In this document: piece after piece, positions 17,467 to 26,256 of the stretch
Numbering within the stretch: the stretch's first letter is position 1
Layout of the letters: the number at the start of each line of letters is the position of its first letter
Source of the DNA: Chersky-840 sp963848335
Lineage (GTDB): Bacteria; Actinomycetota; Acidimicrobiia; Acidimicrobiales; UBA8190
Direction of reading: 5' to 3'
Length of the DNA: 64,000 bases
NCBI GenBank assembly: GCA_963848335.1
Contig: CAWKDD010000001.1
Span: 1,178,001 to 1,242,000 of the forward strand
Made by a program: the position numbers and the translations under genes
The notes under the pieces: model-generated
The model's database searches: none
What the model saw: only the letters and a program-made list of their open reading frames with translations
What the model was told of the DNA's origin: nothing

Positions 17467-17782
17467 CTAGGAGTCATCAGCACCGGTTGGTCAACCGGCG
17501 GGTCGCGAACACACTTGCTGCGGGTTGCCCTGAGATTCGCGATCTGGGTCACGGTGCTGCTATGTACGGGGCCCGGTGTCGGTGCGCAGCGCGTCTTCCG
17601 GGTGGCAACGGAACCAGAATCGGGTCCGAGACGCCGATAGGCCTCGGGTGTGTCTCCCGTGCGGCACGGCCGGGTATCGGCTCGCTGTGGTCATCTCATG
17701 GTGCCGTATTCCCTCCCGGTCGAGCTTGCGGTGACGTCATTTTGCGCCCTTGGTTGATGGGTCCGACCGCGCCGTTTCGCGC
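17467..17782. other. Intergenic region between convergent genes
   Basis: About 316 bases between the MFS gene end and the stop of the CaiB/BaiF gene. Open frames exist on the plus strand but have no RBS and no recognisable sequence. No clear hairpin terminator was found by eye. Confidence 0.4.
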
Positions 17783-19243
17783 TCAGGTCCGCCACTCGGC
17801 ATTGCTCGATCCTCGGGGGACCAGTATCGGGTCGGGCCACCTGGGTCGGGTATGGGAGAAATGCACCGGCGGGGCGAGCATGTGGACGTCACCGAGCGGG
17901 GTCGGAGCATCGTAGGGGAGAGGCTCGCGCAGGCGGTGCTGGTCGTCCCGGCCGGCGCCGTCGGGGTCGATGAGGCCGAGCGACCCGCACCACATCGCCG
18001 TCCTCGTCAAGTTGACGGTGACGTGCCACGATCCGCCCTCGGTGGCGCGCTTGACCAGCGCGGCGGAGGCCCCGATGGCACCCATGTAGCCGGTGATGTA
18101 GTCGTTGATCAGCCCGGTGACAGGGAGTTTGGGCTGCGCGTCGCTGCCCTCGATGGTCATGAGGCCCGAGGCGGCCGAGCCGTTCATGTCGAAGCCCCCG
18201 CGCTGGGCCCACGGGCCAGCCGACCCGTAGCAGGTGACCGACACGGAGACGAGACCCGGGTGCTGTTCGGCTAGTTGTCGAGGGTCGAGTCCCCGACGCT
18301 CGAGCGATCCGTGGCGGTGGTTGTTGACCACGATGTCGGCATCCGCCAGCAAGGCGGCGGCTCGCGCCTGGCCGCCGGGGAGATCGAGGTCGATATAGGC
18401 GCTTCGGGAGCCCACGTTGGCCTCGACGTAGATGAACTCGTGTTCGTAGTCGTTGGGCCGGGTGGCGCACAGCACGTCTGCTCCCTGCTCGGCCAGGGTC
18501 CGACCGACGGTGGGGCCCGCCACAGCGTGGGTGAACGACAGCACGCGTATCCCGTCGAAGGGTCGGTCGCTCGGCCCGAAATCCCGAGGTGGCGCTTCGC
18601 CGATCCGCTCGAGCCCGATGACGGGCTGGTCGGCCAGGAGCGCCCCCTGCTCGTGGGCGAGCCATTCGGCCCGAGTGCGCACGACGCAGATGGGCAGCCC
18701 CGACGCCGTCGCCGCTTCCTCCAGTTCGAAGGCGTGCCAGCTCGCTATGGCTCCGGCGACCCGGGCGGGATCGGGAGCCACGTCCAAGAAACGGCACCAT
18801 TGGGCGACCATGTGGGGGTAGACGCCTGACGCCATGACCCAACGGGCGTCCGCCGTGCGGTAAGGCGAGATGAGGAAGGGATTGTCGATCACCAAGGGGT
18901 GGGGCGCCATCTCACCGTTCAGGGTCGGATGCCAGAAGGCACTCGGGTTGATGGCGTGCACGGCTTGGCGCAGGTCCAGCTCGAGGTGTTGTGCGGGTCC
19001 ACGGCGCTGGCGGTGAAAGGCGACTGCGGCCACCGCACCGGCCATGATGGGGACGGAGATGCAGGCACCGAGCCGGTGCGCCGCCGGAAGGATGGGATCT
19101 TGCCCGGTGAAGGACACGACCGCCCCAGCCTCGTGTCGCCACAGCCCGACATCCGACAGAAGATCGTCTAGGGCAACCAGAGGATCGAACTGGCTGTGTC
19201 GAGGCCCGGGCGCCGATGCAGAAATGTCGCGATGTGGGCTCAT
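17783..19243 (-). CDS. Double-domain CaiB/BaiF family CoA-transferase
   Basis: The 486-aa protein starts at ATG 19243 with GGAGG upstream. Residues ~230-440 match the class III CoA-transferase N-terminal half: FDGIRVLSFTHAVAGPTVGRTLAEQGADV, a YIDLDLPGG segment, and a catalytic-type aspartate in GGFDMNGSA. Residues ~1-220 look like a second, more diverged CaiB domain whose own catalytic end is not evident. Class III enzymes move CoA between carboxylic acids; the substrate is unknown. The first start overlaps the stop of an MFS exporter (ATGA), so the pair is co-translated. Convergent with the MFS_3 gene. Confidence 0.83.
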   Translation of the reverse strand: MSPHRDISASAPGPRHSQFDPLVALDDLLSDVGLWRHEAGAVVSFTGQDPILPAAHRLGACISVPIMAGAVAAVAFHRQRRGPAQHLELDLRQAVHAINPSAFWHPTLNGEMAPHPLVIDNPFLISPYRTADARWVMASGVYPHMVAQWCRFLDVAPDPARVAGAIASWHAFELEEAATASGLPICVVRTRAEWLAHEQGALLADQPVIGLERIGEAPPRDFGPSDRPFDGIRVLSFTHAVAGPTVGRTLAEQGADVLCATRPNDYEHEFIYVEANVGSRSAYIDLDLPGGQARAAALLADADIVVNNHRHGSLERRGLDPRQLAEQHPGLVSVSVTCYGSAGPWAQRGGFDMNGSAASGLMTIEGSDAQPKLPVTGLINDYITGYMGAIGASAALVKRATEGGSWHVTVNLTRTAMWCGSLGLIDPDGAGRDDQHRLREPLPYDAPTPLGDVHMLAPPVHFSHTRPRWPDPILVPRGSSNAEWRT

Positions 19244-20910
19244 GGAGCCGACCTCCTGGAGGCGCTCAGGACAGAGGGCACGCACTGGGACGACGCTTCG
19301 TTGCTGGCAACAGACATCGGGCCGATCGATTGACGAGATGCATATCGCGCCAGGGCATGTGCTGGATCCGCGACATGTGGGAGTTGCCGCGGCTCGACCT
19401 CGCTGGCGCCTTGGCGGGCCTTGGCCTCGCTCTTGAGCAGGGTGGCGACGCTTATGGCGGCGAGGATTGCCGCCCCCGCCGCATAGAGCAGCCCGGTGTG
19501 GATGCCGCTGACAAAGGCCTGGCGGGCGTGGGCGCCAGTTGACCCCCCGGCGTGGATGGCCACGGCGAAGGAGGCCCGGGCGTTGGCCACCACGTGTGCC
19601 GGGGCTCCGGGGAGCCGAAGGCTAGAGCGGTAGACGGCGGTGACGACGCTGCCGATGACGGCTGTGCCGAGGGCGCCGCCGACCTCTCGCGACAGATCGT
19701 TCAGTGCGGATCCCACCCCCTGCTGGGCCTGGGGAAGCGACTCGGTGATGCCTGCGGTGGCGGGCGTCATGGCCGCTCCCATGCCGATCCCGAGCGGGAC
19801 GAGACCGACCAGCATGAGCAGATAGGAGGTGTCGGTTCCGACCCGCGAGATGATCACGAGGCCGGCGGCGACGAGGACAAGGCCGGTGACACACACGGTG
19901 CGGGCACCGAATCGCGACGCCAGTCTCGGCGTGAGCCGGGCTGCTGGCATCATCGTCGCGGATAGAGGGAGCACGGCGAGTGCGGCGACGAGCGGGCTGT
20001 AGCCACGGACGCCTTCGAGGTACTGCAGGGACACGAAGGTGAAGCCGAAGAAGGCGAAGAACTGAATGCAGATCGACAGACTGCCGGCTGACAGCTTGCG
20101 GTTGGAGAACAGGCGCGGGTCCAGGAGAGGGTGGCGCCAGCGGAGCTCGAAGAGCGCAAACCCCGCCAGCGCCGCCAGGCCGGCGACCATACCGCCGAGG
20201 GTGCGGGCGCTCAACCAGCCGGCGTCGGGAGCCTCGATGATGCTGAAGACCAGCGCCACCAGTCCGACTGTGGCGAAGAGCGCACCGCCCTTGTCGAGCG
20301 CCGGCGCGTCCGGCTGAGACGACTCGGGGACGAAGCGTAAGGTGCCGACCAGGGCGATGAGGGCGAGGACGACGTTGACGGCGAAGGCGGCCCGCCAGGG
20401 GAACCAGTGGAGGAGGACCCCGCAGCACAGCAGCCCCAAGATGGCGCTCCCCCCGGCGACGGCCGCCCAGACGCTCACTGCCTTCGTGCGCTCGTCGGCG
20501 GGGTACGTGCCCGTGATCGTCGACAGCGTGGCCGGCATCACGAAGGCGGCGCCGAGCCCGATCAGACCGCGCAGAAAAATGAGGTCGTCGGCGGAGGACA
20601 CCGCCATCGCCGCCGCCGATGCGGCACCGAAGACGACCAGGCCGCCGATGAGCGCCCTGCGGCGACCGTAGCGGTCGCCGAGGGCCCCGGCTGGGAGCAA
20701 CAGGACGCTGAAGACGAGCAGGTAGGCGTCGATGATCCACTCGAGCTGGGTCTGGCTGGCGTGGGTGCTCCGGACCAGGTCGGGGATGGCGACGTTCAGC
20801 GACGCCATCGCCGCGGAGACCGCCCCGAGCGCGATGCAGACGACGGCGGTGACCATCGAGAGGTTCACGCGCTCGTTGCCGGTTCGGACCCTTGTGGGCA
20901 TGGTCACCAT
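19240..20910 (-). CDS. DHA2-type MFS drug transporter (EmrB/QacA-like)
   Basis: The 556-aa protein has about 14 membrane helices. Family motifs include the motif-A loop LGDRYGRRRALIGG, an N-terminal ALGAVSAAMASLNVAIPDL segment, and the TM5 region WFPWRAAFAVNVVLAL. It exports drugs or other hydrophobic compounds using the proton gradient. The start is ATG 20910 (ATG 20901 is an alternative). It is divergent from a TetR-family gene, with two GAAYATTC sites in the 86-base gap, the classic arrangement of a repressed exporter. Its TGA overlaps the ATG of the CaiB/BaiF gene, an unusual partner that may make or modify the exported acid. Confidence 0.92.
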   Translation of the reverse strand: MVTMPTRVRTGNERVNLSMVTAVVCIALGAVSAAMASLNVAIPDLVRSTHASQTQLEWIIDAYLLVFSVLLLPAGALGDRYGRRRALIGGLVVFGAASAAAMAVSSADDLIFLRGLIGLGAAFVMPATLSTITGTYPADERTKAVSVWAAVAGGSAILGLLCCGVLLHWFPWRAAFAVNVVLALIALVGTLRFVPESSQPDAPALDKGGALFATVGLVALVFSIIEAPDAGWLSARTLGGMVAGLAALAGFALFELRWRHPLLDPRLFSNRKLSAGSLSICIQFFAFFGFTFVSLQYLEGVRGYSPLVAALAVLPLSATMMPAARLTPRLASRFGARTVCVTGLVLVAAGLVIISRVGTDTSYLLMLVGLVPLGIGMGAAMTPATAGITESLPQAQQGVGSALNDLSREVGGALGTAVIGSVVTAVYRSSLRLPGAPAHVVANARASFAVAIHAGGSTGAHARQAFVSGIHTGLLYAAGAAILAAISVATLLKSEAKARQGASEVEPRQLPHVADPAHALARYASRQSIGPMSVASNEASSQCVPSVLSASRRSAP

Positions 20911-20921
20911 CCATAACGAAA

Positions 20922-20971
20922 GAACATTCAGTTTCTAACAGGCCCCCAACCAGGTGTCAAGGCGAATATTC
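20922..20971. promoter_or_regulatory. Paired GAAYATTC operator-like sites
   Basis: GAACATTC (20922-20929) and GAATATTC (20964-20971) share the 8-base core GAAYATTC, both followed by GTTT after zero or one base. The second is the centre of a perfect CGAATATTCG palindrome. They lie 42 bases apart between the divergent MFS and TetR genes, the usual place for TetR-family operators. Confidence 0.5.
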
Positions 20972-20996
20972 GTTTTGTTTGTGGTAGGGTCGTGAC

Positions 20997-21662
20997 GTGC
21001 CCAAGATCACCGAAGAGCGGCGCGAAGCCCGCCGCGAGCAGGTCCTCGAGGCAGCTCGCGCCTGCCTCGAGGAGCAGGGTCTCGAGGCTGTGTCGATGGA
21101 AATGATCATCGCCCGCTCCGGCCTGTCGACCGGTGCGGTGTACGGGTACTTCAAGGGCAAGGACCAGATCATCAATGCCGTTGTGACTGAGGGGACGGCG
21201 GCAATGGCTGAGGACCTGGCGCCGGTCCTCACCAATCCCGAGCCGCCACCACTCCCCGAGTTCGTAGAGCAGGTGCTGCGAACCATGATGAACTTCGGTC
21301 GGCACAAGGGCGACATCGACCGACTGCTCGCCTCGCTCCACGGTTGGAGCCACTCCCAGAGCGATCCCGAGCTCAAGAAGGCCACCCGCGCCTCCTACGC
21401 CGGTCTTCGCAAGCTCTTCGCCGACGCGGTGAGACGGTGGCAGGCGGCCGGGACGTTCGACGCGACGGCAGACCCGGAGGGGATGGCGGAGCTGATGACG
21501 TCGATAACCCTCGGGTTCGTGGCGCAGCGGGCGCTGGCCGGATCGGCCGACGTGACGGCGCACGTTGCCGCACTGGAAGCACTGACTCAGCGATCAACCG
21601 CCGACGGCGTTGCTCACGAACCTCGGACAAGGACGACCGAGGCGGCTTCAGAATCGCCGTAG
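20997..21662 (+). CDS. TetR-family transcriptional regulator
   Basis: The 221-aa protein starts at GTG 20997. The N-terminal helix-turn-helix (~10-60) reads REQVLEAARACLEEQGLEAVSMEMIIARSGLSTGAVYGYFKGKDQII, cited here only to mark the positions of its first helices and the typical GAVYGYFKGKDQI end. The C-terminal ligand-binding domain is all-helical. It is divergent from the DHA2 exporter, so it probably represses that exporter and itself through the GAAYATTC sites between them, and releases on binding an exported compound. The ligand is unknown. Confidence 0.9.
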   Translation: MPKITEERREARREQVLEAARACLEEQGLEAVSMEMIIARSGLSTGAVYGYFKGKDQIINAVVTEGTAAMAEDLAPVLTNPEPPPLPEFVEQVLRTMMNFGRHKGDIDRLLASLHGWSHSQSDPELKKATRASYAGLRKLFADAVRRWQAAGTFDATADPEGMAELMTSITLGFVAQRALAGSADVTAHVAALEALTQRSTADGVAHEPRTRTTEAASESP

Positions 21663-21949
21663 GCGCGCCACCGTCGATCCCTTCTTTTCGCGAAAGCGAC
21701 AATGTGGTGCACGTGGTACGAGACTCCATGGATCGCGCTCCACAAGAAACGCATGCCGCCATTGACAATCGCGGTCAGTAGCGGTCCAGTGCGGTCAATC
21801 GATATTGCCGATCATGCTGCACCAATGTGCAAGGGTGCGGGTGGGGGAGTGGGCCTCCTAAGTTCGCCAGTGAGGGTGGCGGTCCGAATCCCGTCGTCCA
21901 CTCCTGAGGACCGCTTTCTTCATCGGCTCCGGTCAGGCATGATGTGGAG

Positions 21950-22174
21950 ATGGGATCGTCTGGGGACAAGGCCCGCAAGCCGAGGCATCCACTGGCCAAG
22001 GTACCGAAGTACGAGGAGCCAAATGAGCTTCCGCTCCCCGGCCTGACGGGCAGCACTGAGTTCGGTCTGCAAGGTGGCCGTTTCGGGCATGGCTCGGACC
22101 ACAAACATGTCGGAATGCCGGGGCGCACGGGAAAGTTTCTTCTCAAGTTGCTGGGAAGGCGCCCCAAGGACTGA
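21950..22174 (+). CDS. Possible small hypothetical protein, 74 aa
   Basis: The frame starts at ATG 21950 and codes for a basic protein with a proline/glycine-rich middle (PLPGLTGSTEFGLQGGRFG), HGSDHKHVGM, and a basic C-terminus (KFLLKLLGRRPKD). The third codon position is G/C-rich like the real genes around it, which supports it. No family is recognised and no strong RBS is seen. The remainder of the 21663-22332 gap shows nothing else. Confidence 0.4.
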   Translation: MGSSGDKARKPRHPLAKVPKYEEPNELPLPGLTGSTEFGLQGGRFGHGSDHKHVGMPGRTGKFLLKLLGRRPKD

Positions 22175-22332
22175 TACCTGTCGGGGCAGGTCACGGTCCT
22201 CAGAGGGCTTCGAGCGGACCATCAGATTCCAGTTCGTCACGCAATAGGCAGCTGTACCGGGGCGGTATGGGCGTTCCCGAGACGGTGCCGTGCCGGTCCT
22301 CGGCCCCGCCGCGCCCCCCATCGTCCGGCCGC

Positions 22333-22782
22333 TCAGGGCGTGTGTGGGGGAAGAGGCCGCTCGTAGACGACGAAGGAGGTGAACCGCGCCACCCGGTCGT
22401 AGAGGGAGCGGGCCGGCCCGTTGAACTCGTTGGTGTGCCAGTAAACCTTTTCGAGACCTTGAGCGGTGGCCTCGGTCACCACGGCCTCGATGAGGTCCCG
22501 GGCAGTGGTGGTCCCCCGGGTCTGCGGCGCCACGAAGAGATCTTCGAGATAGCAGTAGCCGGAGGCCGACCAGGTCGAGGGGTGGACAAGGGCGTGGGCC
22601 AGGCCGGTGAGCCCCCATCCTGAGTCGGCCACGAACCCGAACATGCCCTCGGTGCCACTACAGAGCCGTTCGAAGGTCCGGTCGGTGACGGCGGTGGGAA
22701 TCTCGGCCCGGTAGAAGTCGAGGTAGCCCCGCCACAATTCCTCCCAGCCGGCGCGGTCGTCGCCCGTGAGCGGTCGGATCAC
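22333..22782 (-). CDS. GNAT-family N-acetyltransferase
   Basis: A 149-aa acetyl-CoA-dependent N-acetyltransferase. The fold's core is visible: the N-terminal RPLTGDDRAGWEELWRGY, the strand-4/acetyl-CoA loop CYLEDLFVAPQTRGTTTARDL (here TRGTTTA stands in for the R/QxxGxG/A pattern), and the C-terminal VYWHTNEFNGPARSLYDRV. The start is GTG 22782. The substrate (an amine, possibly on an amino acid, antibiotic or protein) is unknown. It is followed on the same strand by unrelated genes, with no evident operon. Confidence 0.87.
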   Translation of the reverse strand: MIRPLTGDDRAGWEELWRGYLDFYRAEIPTAVTDRTFERLCSGTEGMFGFVADSGWGLTGLAHALVHPSTWSASGYCYLEDLFVAPQTRGTTTARDLIEAVVTEATAQGLEKVYWHTNEFNGPARSLYDRVARFTSFVVYERPLPPHTP

Positions 22783-22843
22783 CCCGCCCCTCCCGTGCCC
22801 GGCCGAAGCGTATGTGGCTGGAAATCACACCTGGCGCTCGGCA

Positions 22844-23692
22844 CTAGTCCTCCAGAAAGGCCCGCGCCTCGGCGTCGAGGACGAGGTCCTCTACGGCCAG
22901 GTTCTCCTCGAGGTGGGCCAAGGAGGAGGTCCCTGTGATGAGAAGCACGGTGGGGCTTTGGTCGATGAGCCAGGCCTGGGCCACCTGGGCGCCGGTCACG
23001 CCCAGGTGGGCAGCAGCAGCGCGCACGTTGGGTGCGTTCAAGACGGGGCGGTCGGCGGCGAAGGCGGAGCCGAGAGGGAAGAACGGCACGAAAGGGACAT
23101 CGTCGGTGTTGCAGATGTCGAGAAGGGGCTGGTGCGTCCGGTCGACAATGTTGTAGGCGTTCTGCACGCACGCCACCTCGCCTCGCTGCCGAGCGACGTC
23201 GTACTCGTCCACTTCGACGTTGCTCAGGCCCACGGCGCCGATCAGACCCTCGGCCTGCATGGCGAACATGGCATCGAGCTGCTCGGTCAGTGGCACGTCG
23301 GTCTCGGGGTGGCGACGCAGGTTGACCACAGGGATGCGGTCGAGCTCGAGGGTGCGCAGGTTCGCCTCCACGCCGGCGCGCAGCTCCCCGGGTGTCTGCG
23401 CGCCGAGCCACCCCCCGCGATCGTCGCGGGCGGCCCCCACCTTGGACACGATGACCAGGTCGTCGGGGTAGGGGTGGAGGGCGGCGTGGATGAGTTCGTT
23501 GGCCACAACCGGCCCGTAGAACTGGGCCGTGTCGATGTGGTTGACACCGGCGTCCGCCGCCCGGCGCAGCACGACTACGGCCTCGGCCCGGTCGGCCGGC
23601 GGCCCGAAGACGCCTGGCCCGGGTAGTTGCATGGCGCCGAAGCCCACGCGTCGAACGGGGACGCCGGCGAGTACGACGCGCTCGAGTGGCAT
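22844..23692 (-). CDS. Aldo/keto reductase
   Basis: The 282-aa NADPH-dependent TIM-barrel reductase has the family opening RVGFGAMQLPG, the catalytic Asp/Tyr in HIDTAQFYGP, the Lys in VIVSKVGA, and GLSNVEVDEY and LLITGTSSLAHLEEN near the C-terminus. The substrate is not predictable; members reduce carbonyls of sugars, ketones or xenobiotics. The 43-aa pentapeptide-like ORF ends 7 bases upstream on the same strand and may be co-transcribed. Confidence 0.9.
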   Translation of the reverse strand: MPLERVVLAGVPVRRVGFGAMQLPGPGVFGPPADRAEAVVVLRRAADAGVNHIDTAQFYGPVVANELIHAALHPYPDDLVIVSKVGAARDDRGGWLGAQTPGELRAGVEANLRTLELDRIPVVNLRRHPETDVPLTEQLDAMFAMQAEGLIGAVGLSNVEVDEYDVARQRGEVACVQNAYNIVDRTHQPLLDICNTDDVPFVPFFPLGSAFAADRPVLNAPNVRAAAAHLGVTGAQVAQAWLIDQSPTVLLITGTSSLAHLEENLAVEDLVLDAEARAFLED

Positions 23693-23699
23693 GACTCGG

Positions 23700-23831
23700 T
23701 CAATCTATCGGTGCCTCAGGGGTCGCGCAGACCCGAAGGAGGTGGGCAGCACCGAGGTTCGCAGCGCTGAGGTTGGCGCCCTCGGGGTTGGCGCCCTCGA
23801 CAACGGCGGCATCATCGATCGTGGCGTTCAT
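23700..23831 (-). CDS. Small pentapeptide-repeat-like ORF, 43 aa
   Basis: The short frame begins at ATG 23831 (MNATIDDAAVVEG). It contains successive five-residue units ANPEG-ANLSA-ANLGA-AHLLR, the A(N/D)LXX pattern of pentapeptide-repeat beta-helices. Four units are too few for a stable helix, so this could be a fragment of a larger lost gene or a micro-protein. It ends 7 bases before the aldo/keto reductase start. Confidence 0.35.
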   Translation of the reverse strand: MNATIDDAAVVEGANPEGANLSAANLGAAHLLRVCATPEAPID

Positions 23832-23999
23832 GGTCGGCCCCGTAGAGCCATGCGCCCGGCCCGATGAGTGAGGCCGTAACCGACGGCGCTCACGAGACCC
23901 CTGATCGTGCCGGTGGCTCTCCTCGAACGAATTCGGTGGTGACGGCCGTGGCGGCACGTGGTAAGAGGAGTGTGAGTCCCCAACCAATGGAGGTGCCAG

Positions 24000-24465
24000 A
24001 TGGACCAACCCACACCGTCGACCGAGGGAATTGTGCTGGCCCACTTCATCGTCTCGGACGATGTCGAGCGCTCTCGGCGTTTCTATACCGAGGTTCTCGG
24101 CGGCAGGGTGGTCTTCTCCGGAGATGTGACCTACGTCGCACTGTCCAACAGCTGGATCATCATCAATGTCGGCGGAGGCCCGACCGACGACAAGCCCGCG
24201 GTCACCCTGGAGACGCCCCGCGATCCTGACCGGGTCAGCAGTTTCCTCAATATCCGGGTCAAAGACATCGAGGCCGTGTACGCCGAATGGAGTGCCCGGG
24301 GCGCGCGAATTCCTCACGCCGCCCAAGCAGCACCAGTATGAGATCCGTTGCTACATCCGCGATCCCGACGGTCATCTGATCGAAGTGGGTCAAACCACGG
24401 ACCCAGAGGGGGACTGGGCACCGGCTCAGTGGCCGTCGGCTACGTCTGCCGGGGAGTCCGGATGA
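24000..24465 (+). pseudogene. VOC/glyoxalase-family protein, frameshifted
   Basis: ATG 24000, preceded by TGGAGG, opens a vicinal-oxygen-chelate protein (LAHFIVSDDVERSRRFYTEVLGG). The frame runs out at 24341. From about 24305 another frame supplies the rest (EFLTPPKQHQYEIRCYIRDP, then DGHLIEVGQTT). One extra base within the GCGCGC run at 24301-24306 explains the break; the repaired protein is ~154 aa. VOC proteins are metal-dependent lyases, dioxygenases or resistance proteins; no specific role is seen. It overlaps the next gene by ATGA at 24462. Confidence 0.8.
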
Positions 24466-25097
24466 CCACCGCCGTCATCGGCAGTGGGGGGATCGGATCG
24501 GTCATCGCCCGCCAACTCGCTTCAGGCGGAGAGACCGTGCGGCTCTCGAGCGCCGACAAAGAGTCGGTGCGAAAACTGGCTGCCCGGATCGGTCGAGCTG
24601 CGGTTGTCGCCGCCGACAACTGCGATGCGTTGCAGGGAGTCGATGCCGTCATCCTCGCGTTGCGCTTTGCAGTGCTGAAAGGCGTCATAGACGAGATCGC
24701 CGTCCCGCTCACCGACAAGATCGTGGTCGTTCCGAGCAACCCGGTCGGTGTCGACGCACAAGGCAACCTCTCACGTCTCCTGCCCAAAGGGCAATCCTCT
24801 GGTGAAGTCGTAGCCGGGTGGTTGCCGGCGGGGGCGCACTTGGCCATGGCGTTCGGAACCATGTCGGCCGATCTCGTCGAGTCCTCTGCCAACCGGACAC
24901 CGGAGCGGGCCGTCCTCTTCTACGCGACCGACGACGATCGTGCCGCAGAGGAGGTCGAGCGGTTGATCCGAAGGGCCGGCTTCGAGTCGTTGAAGGTAGG
25001 CGGGGTAGAACAGTCGAGTCGACTCGAGGTGGGTGGCGACCTTCACGATCTCGTGGTCGGCCCTGCACAGGCGCGCTCACTGATCGGTGAGGTCTGA
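24462..25097 (+). CDS. NADPH-dependent F420 reductase-like NAD(P)-binding protein
   Basis: The 211-aa protein starts at ATG 24462, overlapping the stop of the VOC gene (ATGA). The N-terminus is a Rossmann fold with AVIGSGGIGSVIARQLASGG, followed by DAVILALRFAVLKGVI and KIVVVPSNPVGVD. This is the layout of F420-dependent NADP reductases and related NADP oxidoreductases (F420_oxidored family). Whether it uses coenzyme F420 cannot be read from sequence; other members reduce different substrates. Co-transcription with the VOC protein is likely. Confidence 0.75.
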   Translation: MTTAVIGSGGIGSVIARQLASGGETVRLSSADKESVRKLAARIGRAAVVAADNCDALQGVDAVILALRFAVLKGVIDEIAVPLTDKIVVVPSNPVGVDAQGNLSRLLPKGQSSGEVVAGWLPAGAHLAMAFGTMSADLVESSANRTPERAVLFYATDDDRAAEEVERLIRRAGFESLKVGGVEQSSRLEVGGDLHDLVVGPAQARSLIGEV

Positions 25098-25175
25098 TCG
25101 CTTCGCCGTGCTGGCCGGGGTACCCCTTGGGCGGCCCCGGGCCGCCGGGCAAGCTCGAATTGTTCGTCGCGGCAT

Positions 25176-26256
25176 CTACTGGGGATCGGCTCCCGTGGAC
25201 AGGGTGCTGCCGCTGTCCCGGGGAGTGCGCACCACGGTGCGGCCCATCGTTGTCCGCCCTTCGAGGTCGTCGAGCCCAGAGGGAACCTCCGCGAACTCGA
25301 TCTGCCGGCCGATCACCGGACGGATCGTTCCGGCCCGGGTGAGGTGCAGGATGCGGTTCCAGATGTCGATGCCCTGGGCGCTGGACACGAAGTTCATGCC
25401 GAACGGACGGGCCGGCCGCGGTGAGTCCACGTATGCGAAACAGATGCCCACCAGGTCGAAGTTCCCGTAGATGCCCGGCTGGATGGGGAGGGGACGCTCT
25501 TCCTCTTCGATCCCCGAGGCGAACCCGATGATGAGGTGACGACCGTTGAACGCCATCGCCCGGAAGGTGTCCGTTGTCACCGTTCCACCCACGGTGTCGA
25601 AGGCCACGTCCACGCCCCGCCCATTGGTGACGTCGTCGACGAAGGCGACGAAATCCCCGCTGCGGTAGTTCACGCCGTATTCGGCGCCCAACGAACGGCA
25701 GAATTCGACCTTCTCGTCGGTGCCCGCGGTGGCGATCACCGTGGCCCCGAAGGCCTTGGCCAGCTGGACGGCGGCCGACCCGACACCGCCTGCGGCGGCG
25801 TGGACGAGGACGACCTCACCGGGGCACACCCGTCCCCGGACACGCAGGGCGAGGTAGCTCAGCTGGAAGGGGAAGTACATGGCCATCGCCTCGGCCGTGC
25901 TCAGCCACGCGGGGATCTGCTGGGTGGTGGCGCCGTCGAGCAGGGCCACCGAGGCGTACCCACCCTGCACGCCCGCGGTCGTACCGACCACGCGTCGGCC
26001 GAGCAGGGCCTCACACCCCGGCCCGACGGCCTCGACCGTGCCCGCTGCCGCCATGCCGATGACGAAGGGGGGTTCGAACTTCAGCAACCCGTAGCGACCC
26101 CGGATGGTGTCGATGTCGTTGAAGTCGAGGCAGAACGCCTCCACGGCGATGCGCATCTGGTTGACGCCCGGCATCACCGACTTCCACCGTCTGGATCTCG
26201 AGCACCTCGGTGGGCGGGCCCAGACGGGTGACCATCCACGCCGCAGCCGCCGTCAT
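25176..26256 (-). pseudogene. NADPH:quinone oxidoreductase-family protein, frameshifted
   Basis: The body (25176-26177) is a medium-chain quinone reductase with the nucleotide-binding motif HAAAGGVGSAAVQLAK and FDTVGGTVTTDTF. Its N-terminus lies in another frame starting at ATG 26256 (MTAAAAWMVTRLGPPTEVLE). Removing one G/C base of the CC at 26177-26178 gives VEVVMPGVNQMRIAVEA without interruption, about 359 aa in all. The ATG overlaps the TGA of the P450 gene (ATGA), so the two are coupled. The missing zinc ligands fit a quinone or enoyl reductase that may act on the P450 product. Confidence 0.85.

Noticed and set aside
17487..17915. Plus-strand 142-codon frame
   Set aside because: Overlaps the CaiB/BaiF stop and has no RBS or recognisable domain.
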